In this document: piece by piece, positions 6,752 to 12,161 of the stretch
Layout: each line of letters begins with the position of its first letter
Numbering within the stretch: the stretch's first letter is position 1
Assembly (NCBI GenBank): GCA_024643945.1
Contig: JAHELX010000101.1
Coordinates: forward strand, 1-13,203
Length of the DNA: 13,203 nt
Source: Anaerolineales bacterium
GTDB taxonomy: Bacteria; Chloroflexota; Anaerolineae; 4572-78; NAK82
Direction: 5' to 3'
The notes under the pieces: model-generated
What the model was told of the DNA's origin: nothing
Seen by the model: only the letters and a program-made list of their open reading frames with translations
Databases searched by the model: none
Program-made: the position numbers and the translations under genes

Positions 6752-7624
6752 ATGAAGATCAATAACGTGACCATCTACGACACCTTTGCTGAAGCCTGGG
6801 ACCTGGAGGTCATGCGGGTGGTTCTCACAGCCACGACAGGCGAACTGGCCCTGGGAGGGGCCTACCAGTTTGCTGGAGCCGCCGGTTCCAGCATGATCGG
6901 CTCGCGCATCAACGCGGGCATTGAGCGCCCCGCTCTCCCTCACGAAACGCCCGATGGCCGGCCTGGCGTCTTTATCTCCATGGCCATGGTACCCACGGCT
7001 CGCCAGGATATGCTCAAAGAGTTGGAGCTGCGCGTGGCTCTGGCCTCGTTGATCCCCACTATTGCCGTCTTCAATGCCAGCGTGGGCGCCGTGCCAACCG
7101 TTCAGGCCAACATTCACGACCTATTCAATATGTCCAAGGAACGATGGAATGGATACGACGCCGAATGGCAGGTGAACGGACACACCGTGTGTGTCGTCCC
7201 CACCACCATGGGAGAGTTTATCTACGAGAAGGAATACCAGGTTTGCACCAGCGGCACCGACGGCCACTTTGTCTGCTTTGCAGACAGTGCCCTGTCCGCT
7301 GTGGCAGCCATTGGCGCAGCCAAGGAGGCCATTGCCGGCGTGGATGGTGTCGCGCCTATGGGCTATGGTCTGGAACAGGTCTTTCGCGAATACGACTATA
7401 TCCCCTCGCTGCGCGACAAAATAAAGGACAGCCACGTTCCAGAGGGCGTCCAGTCCATTCTCAACCTGCTGATGTTTGGCGCCAGCCCCGAGCTGATGAA
7501 AAAGGCCATGAGAGTCAGCCTGACCGCCGCCGTCCAGGTGCCCGGCGTGTTGTATCTGGGCGCTATGAATTTCGGTGGCCAGTTCGGCAAACACCAGTAT
7601 CACCTGCACCAGATATTGAAATAG
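6752..7624 (+). CDS. Formylmethanofuran:tetrahydromethanopterin formyltransferase (Ftr/FhcD) homologue
   Basis: A 290-residue, apparently full-length member of the Ftr family. Characterised members move a formyl group between methanofuran and tetrahydromethanopterin in methanogens, sulfate-reducing archaea and H4MPT-using methylotrophs. Recognisable blocks, from memory of archaeal Ftr, are: N-terminal MKINNVTIYDTFAEAW; AGIERPALPHETPDGRPGV (invariant-looking E65-T-P-D-G-R-P); the middle-domain ALSAVAAIGAAKEAIAGVDGV; PSLRDKI (Arg221-Asp222-Lys223) with VPEGVQSI; and the end GAMNFGGQFGKHQYHLHQIL. The loop just before PSLRD, which in classical Ftr carries a SGSKVGSKY-like stretch, is shortened to MGYGLEQVFREYDYIP, so carrier binding may differ. 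No formylmethanofuran dehydrogenase, cyclohydrolase or methylene-H4MPT dehydrogenase gene is in view. It is very close to the alcohol dehydrogenase (5-base gap) and 80 bases before the MttB homologue, so a linked role is likely. Family assignment is strong; the actual carriers and acyl group are not known. Confidence 0.82.
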   Translation: MKINNVTIYDTFAEAWDLEVMRVVLTATTGELALGGAYQFAGAAGSSMIGSRINAGIERPALPHETPDGRPGVFISMAMVPTARQDMLKELELRVALASLIPTIAVFNASVGAVPTVQANIHDLFNMSKERWNGYDAEWQVNGHTVCVVPTTMGEFIYEKEYQVCTSGTDGHFVCFADSALSAVAAIGAAKEAIAGVDGVAPMGYGLEQVFREYDYIPSLRDKIKDSHVPEGVQSILNLLMFGASPELMKKAMRVSLTAAVQVPGVLYLGAMNFGGQFGKHQYHLHQILK

Positions 7625-7632
7625 GAATCCAC

Positions 7633-7695
7633 ATGCCAGGTCCCGGGACACCACTGGCCGAAGTGATTGACCTTGCCAGACGTCGGCCAGGTTAG
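7633..7695 (+). CDS. Possible 20-codon small ORF between ftr and mttB homologues
   Basis: A short frame (MPGPGTPLAEVIDLARRRPG) starts nine bases after the Ftr stop, with TAGGAA five bases upstream of its ATG, and ends in TAG just before the next gene. It fills almost the whole 80-base gap, and its stop overlaps the MttB ribosome site. It could be a leader peptide coupling translation of the two genes or a chance frame; nothing in its sequence identifies a function. Confidence 0.2.
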   Translation: MPGPGTPLAEVIDLARRRPG

Positions 7696-7698
7696 GAG
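7693..7698 (+). promoter_or_regulatory. Ribosome binding site supporting the GTG start of the MttB homologue
   Basis: TAGGAG sits six bases before the GTG at 7705. No ATG lies in the right place at the family N-terminus, so this site is what fixes the start. Confidence 0.6.
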
Positions 7699-7704
7699 TG
7701 CCAA

Positions 7705-9153
7705 GTGCCCAGAAAGGGATTTACTCGCCAATTTCAGGCCCTGGAATTTCTTTCTCAAGCCCAGCTTGAGGCAATGCATCGCGCAACGCTGGACATCCTA
7801 TGGGAAACGGGCATACGCTTTGAGAGCGATTGGGCTCTCGACTTTTTGAACAAGAACGGCTGCCGGGTAGATGCCGAGCACAAGCGCGTCAGGTTTCCTG
7901 GGGCCCTGGTGCAGGAATGCCTGGCCCAGGTCCCTAAGCAATTCCGGGTCAAGGCGCCCGGCCCGCAAAACGAACTGGTGTACGGCGGCAATACCGTCTA
8001 CTTCTCGCATAGCTCGGGCATGCAGACTATTGATCTAGACACCTACCAGCCGCGCCTGCCGACCCGGTCCGAATATATTGATTGCATCCGCGTCCTGGAT
8101 GCCTTGCCGGCGCTCGACCATTTGGGCTGCTATCCCTATTTTGGCTATGAGGGCATCTCGCCCGCCATGGGTATACCCGAGGGCGTCGCCCTGCACATGC
8201 AGTATTCAGGCAAACACCAACTGGCCTGTTGCTCCAACGACTGCGAGCTGTTTACCATCCAGATGGCCCAGGCCGTCGGGCACGAACTGACCGGTACCAT
8301 CGGCTCGTCGCCACCCCTGGCCTGGGGCAAAGATGCCATCACCGCTGCGCGTCGAGTGGTTGAAGCCGGCTTCCCCCTGGCCACCGTGGATGGCTGCATC
8401 ATGGGCGGCAATGGACCGGTGACCGCCCCCGGTTCTGTCCTGGTCAGCAATGCCGAACAACTGGCCATGGTGGTGCTCGTCCAGATTTTGCGCCCAGGAC
8501 AGCGCATGTTGATCGGCCATTTCTCTTTATCAATGAATATGCGGACCGGCTCGCCCAACTTCGGCGGGATCGAGTCCTCAATCAATAACGTGATCTTTAA
8601 CCAGCTTTGGCGGTATTATGGCGTGCCCTTCAGCAACGGCAGCCCAGGCTACGTCAATGCCAAAACAATAGACTATCAGGCGGGGTATGAGAAGAGCATG
8701 GCGGCGCTCATCTCCGCTTTATCCGGCGCCAACCACATCTTGCTGCACCTGGGGGTAGCCGGCGAGCTGTCGGCCCATCCCGTCCAGGCCATCCTGGACG
8801 ACGACATCGCCGGCATAATTGGGCGCTTTATCCAGGGCGAGGAACTCAGCGACGAAACCATTGCCTTGGATCTGATCAAGGAAGTGGGGCCGCTGCCCGG
8901 CAACTATCTGAGTACCATCCATACCCGCGACTGGTGGCGCAAGGAACAATACGTGCCCCAGAGCGCCGATCGCTCCACGTATTCGGAATGGACACAGACC
9001 GGCAAGAAGCGTGCCCTGGATTACGCCCGGCACCGCATGGACAAGATCTTGGCCGCGCCCCAGACGATACACCTGACACCCGGCCAGGAACGCGACATAG
9101 ACAAGATCTTGCAGGAAGCAAGAGAGTTTTACGCAAAGAGAGAGCAAGTTTGA
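7705..9153 (+). CDS. MttB-superfamily methyltransferase homologue, non-pyrrolysine
   Basis: A 482-residue TIM-barrel protein of the trimethylamine methyltransferase (MttB) family. Known members pass a methyl group from trimethylamine (pyrrolysine type) or from glycine betaine, proline betaine or carnitine (MtgB/MtpB/MtcB, no pyrrolysine) to a corrinoid protein. Family marks are the N-terminal MHRATLDILWETGI (residues 24-37), the central VDGCIMGGNGPVTAPGS, the QAGYEKSMAALISALSGAN helix, and the C-terminal half IDKILQEAREFY. There is no in-frame TAG, so no pyrrolysine. The segment after Gly341-Ala-Asn (HILLHLGVAGELS), close to where MttB carries pyrrolysine, differs from the usual GYLE/WLExGL pattern. 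The GTG start has a good ribosome site. No corrinoid-binding protein, RamA-like activase or MtaA/MtgA-type second methyltransferase is in the window, so the methyl acceptor is unclear. The family is sure; the methylated substrate is not. Confidence 0.83.
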   Translation: MPRKGFTRQFQALEFLSQAQLEAMHRATLDILWETGIRFESDWALDFLNKNGCRVDAEHKRVRFPGALVQECLAQVPKQFRVKAPGPQNELVYGGNTVYFSHSSGMQTIDLDTYQPRLPTRSEYIDCIRVLDALPALDHLGCYPYFGYEGISPAMGIPEGVALHMQYSGKHQLACCSNDCELFTIQMAQAVGHELTGTIGSSPPLAWGKDAITAARRVVEAGFPLATVDGCIMGGNGPVTAPGSVLVSNAEQLAMVVLVQILRPGQRMLIGHFSLSMNMRTGSPNFGGIESSINNVIFNQLWRYYGVPFSNGSPGYVNAKTIDYQAGYEKSMAALISALSGANHILLHLGVAGELSAHPVQAILDDDIAGIIGRFIQGEELSDETIALDLIKEVGPLPGNYLSTIHTRDWWRKEQYVPQSADRSTYSEWTQTGKKRALDYARHRMDKILAAPQTIHLTPGQERDIDKILQEAREFYAKREQV

Positions 9154-9190
9154 CACATGCCTCACCAACCACTTGGGTTACAAAACCGTC

Positions 9191-10204
9191 ATGCAACCAC
9201 TTAGGCTAGGCATCATCGGAACGGGCGTCGCAGCTCGAGAACTTCACTGGCCGGCGCTTAAGCAAATGCCAGATCGCTACCAGGTCGTGGCCGTCGCCAA
9301 TCGCAGCCGCGACAAAGCGGAGGCATTTGCTGACATGGTGGGCCTCCAGCGCGCAGCCGTATACAGCGACTACCGCCAGTTGTTGGCTCGTGATGACGTG
9401 GATGTTGTAGATCTGGCCTTGCCTCCACAGCTCAATTACAGTGTCGCACGAGCAGCAGCAGAGTCAGGCATCCACGTGATTTGCGAGAAACCCATCGCGA
9501 TAACAATGGAAGAGGCTCACGCGATGGTTGCTCTTTCGTCGGAGTTCGGTGTCCAGGTGCTAATTGCCGAGAACTTTCGCTACGATAACGCGATACGAAA
9601 AGCCAAAATGCTACTGGATGAGGGAAAGGTCAACCCTCCGTTTATGCTGTCATATCAATATGTGCAGCCGGTGCCACCCGATGATGAAATCGCCGGCCGC
9701 CCTTGGCGACAGCAGCCAGCTCATGCAGGCGGATGCCTGAGCGACCACGGGGTCCACATGATCGATGTCATCCGCTATCTGATGGGTGAGGTGGCAGAAG
9801 TGCAGGTCTTTGCTTGTGACCTGTGCGACGACCTGGTCGGGATGGATACCGCTGTTTACAACCTCAAATTCGAATCGGGGGCCATTGGCTCAATCCAGTG
9901 GTCCTTCAGCGTCGCTTCAGAGCGCCGCTCTATCATCCAGCTATGGTCTGAGGACGCAACCATGCATACAAGCCCGGATGAAGTGCGCGTGATGCGACGA
10001 GGTCATGCTGATGAAGCCTTTCCAATCAGCGGCCCAACCAGCTTCGTGAATGAGTTCGAAGACTTTTACGCAGCGCTGACCCAAGGTCAAGTTCCGTTGG
10101 TGACGGCTCAGGACGCGCTAAGGGATTTAGAGACCGTATTGGCTGCGCATCGCTCGGCCATTGTTAATGAGGTAATAGTTCTTGATCGGGAGAGACACAA
10201 TTGA
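9191..10204 (+). CDS. Gfo/Idh/MocA-family oxidoreductase
   Basis: A 337-residue NAD(P)-dependent dehydrogenase of the glucose-fructose oxidoreductase/inositol dehydrogenase family, expected to oxidise or reduce a sugar, inositol or aminosugar-like ring carbon in the cytoplasm. The Rossmann domain opens with LGIIGTGVAAREL. The family's EKP motif is Glu99-Lys100-Pro101. The catalytic region GGCLSDHGVHMIDVIRYLMG supplies Asp185 and His189 with Asp192. The C-terminal beta-sheet domain is complete. A TTG at 9173 would add six residues, but the homologous start MQPLRLGIIG fits the ATG at 9191. Neither has a clear Shine-Dalgarno, so translation may be coupled to the MttB gene 37 bases upstream. The stop overlaps the TTG start of the SDR gene by four bases. 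The substrate is unknown. Confidence 0.87.
   Translation: MQPLRLGIIGTGVAARELHWPALKQMPDRYQVVAVANRSRDKAEAFADMVGLQRAAVYSDYRQLLARDDVDVVDLALPPQLNYSVARAAAESGIHVICEKPIAITMEEAHAMVALSSEFGVQVLIAENFRYDNAIRKAKMLLDEGKVNPPFMLSYQYVQPVPPDDEIAGRPWRQQPAHAGGCLSDHGVHMIDVIRYLMGEVAEVQVFACDLCDDLVGMDTAVYNLKFESGAIGSIQWSFSVASERRSIIQLWSEDATMHTSPDEVRVMRRGHADEAFPISGPTSFVNEFEDFYAALTQGQVPLVTAQDALRDLETVLAAHRSAIVNEVIVLDRERHN
10188..10194 (+). promoter_or_regulatory. Ribosome binding site supporting the TTG start of the SDR gene
   Basis: GGGAGAG lies six bases before the TTG at 10201. That TTG overlaps the Gfo/Idh/MocA stop (TTGA) and gives MRLPGKVAIVTGG, the expected SDR N-terminus, so the TTG start is well supported. Confidence 0.6.
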
Positions 10205-10983
10205 GACTGCCAGGCAAAGTGGCTATTGTTACCGGTGGGGGATCTGGACAGGGTCGTGCCATTGCACTTCTTTTTGCGCAAGAAGGCGCTCGCGTTGTAA
10301 TAGCTGATGTCAACCCAGCTTTGGCGCAGGAGACAGCACACCGGATCAGGGCTTCGGGGAGCAGTAGCGCCCTTGTCATAGCTACAGATGTGAGTAATGA
10401 GAGGGATGTCCAGCGCCTGGTGGACGAAGCAGTGCGCGAGTTTGACGGACTGGACATTCTGGTGAACTGTGCTGGCAGGCTGGGGCCGCTGGGCAAAGAG
10501 ACGGCAGATCAGTTGACACGTGAGGAATGGGATGCGACATTGGGGGTCAATCTGATTGGCCCATGGTTGTGCATCAAATACGCTGCGCCTGTGATGAAAG
10601 AGAGGGGAGGCGGTATCATCATCAATGTGGCTTCCACGGCGGGGTTGCGACCCTTCCCGGGGGCTGCGCCCTATTGTGTCTCCAAAGCAGGCTTGCTGAT
10701 GCTCACCAAGACCGTGGCGCTCGAGTATGTCTCACATAATATCCGTGTCAACGCCATCTGCCCAGGACATATTGATACGCCTATGATGGACGTGGTCATA
10801 GCGGACATGGAGGCCCATGGAATTGCCGATGCACGCGGCAAAGTGCATAGCCAGAGCAACCCCATGGGACGCCTGGCACAACCTGAGGAAGTCGCAACAG
10901 CCGCGCTTTTCCTGGCCTGCCAAGATTCGTCTTTTGTAACCGGTTCCTATGTCTTGGTAGACGGTGGCTATATGGCCAGGTAG
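10201..10983 (+). CDS. Short-chain dehydrogenase/reductase (SDR, classical type)
   Basis: A 260-residue NAD(P)-dependent oxidoreductase of the classical SDR family (FabG/glucose-1-dehydrogenase/sorbitol dehydrogenase-like), acting on a hydroxyl or keto group of an unidentified substrate. The cofactor loop is TGGGSGQG (residues 11-18), with LVNCAG as the NAG motif. The catalytic set is Ser145, Tyr158 and Lys162 (YCVSK), with the normal 13-residue Ser-Tyr spacing. VRVNAICPGHIDTPM and a C-terminal SSFVTGSYVLVDGGYMAR complete the family pattern. An Asp (VIADVNP) at the end of the second strand suggests NAD(H) rather than NADP(H). It starts with TTG inside the previous stop codon, implying translational coupling. 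The next gene lies 70 bases on, with its own strong ribosome site. Confidence 0.9.
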   Translation: MRLPGKVAIVTGGGSGQGRAIALLFAQEGARVVIADVNPALAQETAHRIRASGSSSALVIATDVSNERDVQRLVDEAVREFDGLDILVNCAGRLGPLGKETADQLTREEWDATLGVNLIGPWLCIKYAAPVMKERGGGIIINVASTAGLRPFPGAAPYCVSKAGLLMLTKTVALEYVSHNIRVNAICPGHIDTPMMDVVIADMEAHGIADARGKVHSQSNPMGRLAQPEEVATAALFLACQDSSFVTGSYVLVDGGYMAR

Positions 10984-11041
10984 AGCCGTCCTCGGTTGTG
11001 CCGACCCGCAAGCAGCGTTCTCGAATCAGCGAACAAACCCT

Positions 11042-11047
11042 AGGAGG
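11042..11047 (+). promoter_or_regulatory. Ribosome binding site that decides the aldo/keto reductase start
   Basis: AGGAGG directly abuts the ATG at 11048 but lies six bases before the ATG at 11054. The latter gives MRYRKLGKTG, the standard N-terminus of this family, so 11054 is chosen. Confidence 0.65.
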
Positions 11048-11053
11048 ATGACT

Positions 11054-12025
11054 ATGCGTTACCGCAAGTTAGGCAAGACAGGCTTTGAGGTATCAGAAAT
11101 CAGCTTCGGCGCCTGGGGCATCGGCGGCGATTGGTGGAAGGGCGCAGTGGACGAAGAATCCCTGCAATCTATGCGCACGGCGCTCGAACTGGGGGTCAAC
11201 TTTATTGACACGGCACCCAACTATGGCAACGGCCACAGCGAAAAGCTGGTTGGCCAGGCAATTCGTGGCCGGCCGGGTCGAGTGTACGTCGCCACCAAAG
11301 TGAATCCTAAAAATTACACCTGGCCCGCCGCTCCAGGCACCCCACTCCAAGCGGTATTCCCCAAGGATTGGATCGTCGAATCCACCGAAAAGAGCCTCAA
11401 GAATCTTGGCCTGGAATGCATAGACCTGCAGCAATTCCACGTCTGGTTGGATGAATGGGCCGAACAGGACGAGTGGAAAGAGGCCGTGGTGCAGTTGAAG
11501 CAACAGGGCAAAGTCGCTGCATTCGGCCTTTCGTTGAACTACCCCTTAGAGCCGGATTATGGCGCACAGGCGATCCGCACCGGATTGATAGACGCTTGCG
11601 AGGTCGTATACAACATTTACGAGCAAGTCCCCGAGGCAGGCCTCTTCCCCCTGGCGCTCGAAAAGAACATCGGCATCGTCGTCAAATCTCCGCTCGACGA
11701 GGGCGCCTTGACAGGCAAAATCAGGCCGGATACAGCCTTTCCAGAAGGCAGTTTCCAGGATTTTTATTTCAAAGGAGACCGCAAGCACGAAGTTGCGGAG
11801 AGGGCCAAGGCACTGGAGTTTTTGTTGCACGACGGCGTTGAGACCCTGGCCGAAGCAGCGCTACGCTTTTGTCTCAGCCACCCGGCTGTTTCGACACTGA
11901 TCGTTGGCATGCGTAAGGCAGAGCACACCAGAGAAAACGTCAAAGCATCGGACAAAGGCCCTCTGCCCCAAGAGGATTTAGCCAGGTTGAAAGAGCACGC
12001 CTGGCCCCACAACTTCTGGGTATAA
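11054..12025 (+). CDS. Aldo/keto reductase
   Basis: A 323-residue TIM-barrel NADP(H)-dependent oxidoreductase of the bacterial aldo/keto reductase family, likely reducing or oxidising an aldehyde or ketose intermediate in the cytoplasm. The N-terminal RKLGKTGFEVSEISFGAWGIGG is the usual opening. The catalytic tetrad is complete: Asp52 and Tyr57 (IDTAPNYGNGHSE), Lys82 (VATKVN) and His129 (LQQFHVW). The C-terminal HPAVSTLIVGMRKAEHTREN is the phosphate-binding region for the cofactor. The frame is open upstream to 10964, but the ribosome site and family alignment place the start at 11054. It follows the SDR by 70 bases and is followed by a 136-base leader before the transporter gene, so it may end this operon. 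The substrate is not deducible. Confidence 0.9.
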   Translation: MRYRKLGKTGFEVSEISFGAWGIGGDWWKGAVDEESLQSMRTALELGVNFIDTAPNYGNGHSEKLVGQAIRGRPGRVYVATKVNPKNYTWPAAPGTPLQAVFPKDWIVESTEKSLKNLGLECIDLQQFHVWLDEWAEQDEWKEAVVQLKQQGKVAAFGLSLNYPLEPDYGAQAIRTGLIDACEVVYNIYEQVPEAGLFPLALEKNIGIVVKSPLDEGALTGKIRPDTAFPEGSFQDFYFKGDRKHEVAERAKALEFLLHDGVETLAEAALRFCLSHPAVSTLIVGMRKAEHTRENVKASDKGPLPQEDLARLKEHAWPHNFWV

Positions 12026-12161
12026 GCATACAGTTTACTTCATCCAAATCTGTCCAAGAAAGAAAGGAGGGAGGATACGCAACCAAAGGACATCCAGCAA
12101 CCCTGTTCGCCAGCCTTACCATCTCTAACAAGTTATTCAGGAAGGTAGAAGGAGGAACAAA
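12026..12161 (+). other. 136-base leader before the solute-binding protein gene
   Basis: The longest gene-free stretch in the window. It holds two purine-rich, Shine-Dalgarno-like tracts: AAAGGAGGGAGGA at 12063-12075, which has no ATG, GTG or TTG within the next dozen bases, and GGAGGA at 12151-12156, five bases before the ATG at 12162. No confident promoter boxes, rho-independent terminator or strong inverted repeat could be seen by eye. It most likely carries the promoter and 5' leader of the transporter operon. Confidence 0.4.

Noticed and set aside
7144..7695. Plus-strand 183-codon frame overlapping the end of the Ftr homologue
   Set aside because: It is Arg/Pro/His-rich shadow sequence over the Ftr gene; only its last 20 codons, outside Ftr, were kept as a possible small ORF.
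9157..9204. Short frame MPHQPLGLQNRHATT overlapping the Gfo/Idh/MocA start, as an upstream ORF
   Set aside because: Only 15 codons long, with a poor ribosome site; no evidence beyond an ATG.
10993..11005. TCGG-TTGTG-CCGA hairpin between the SDR and AKR genes, as a terminator
   Set aside because: Four-base stem and no T tract.
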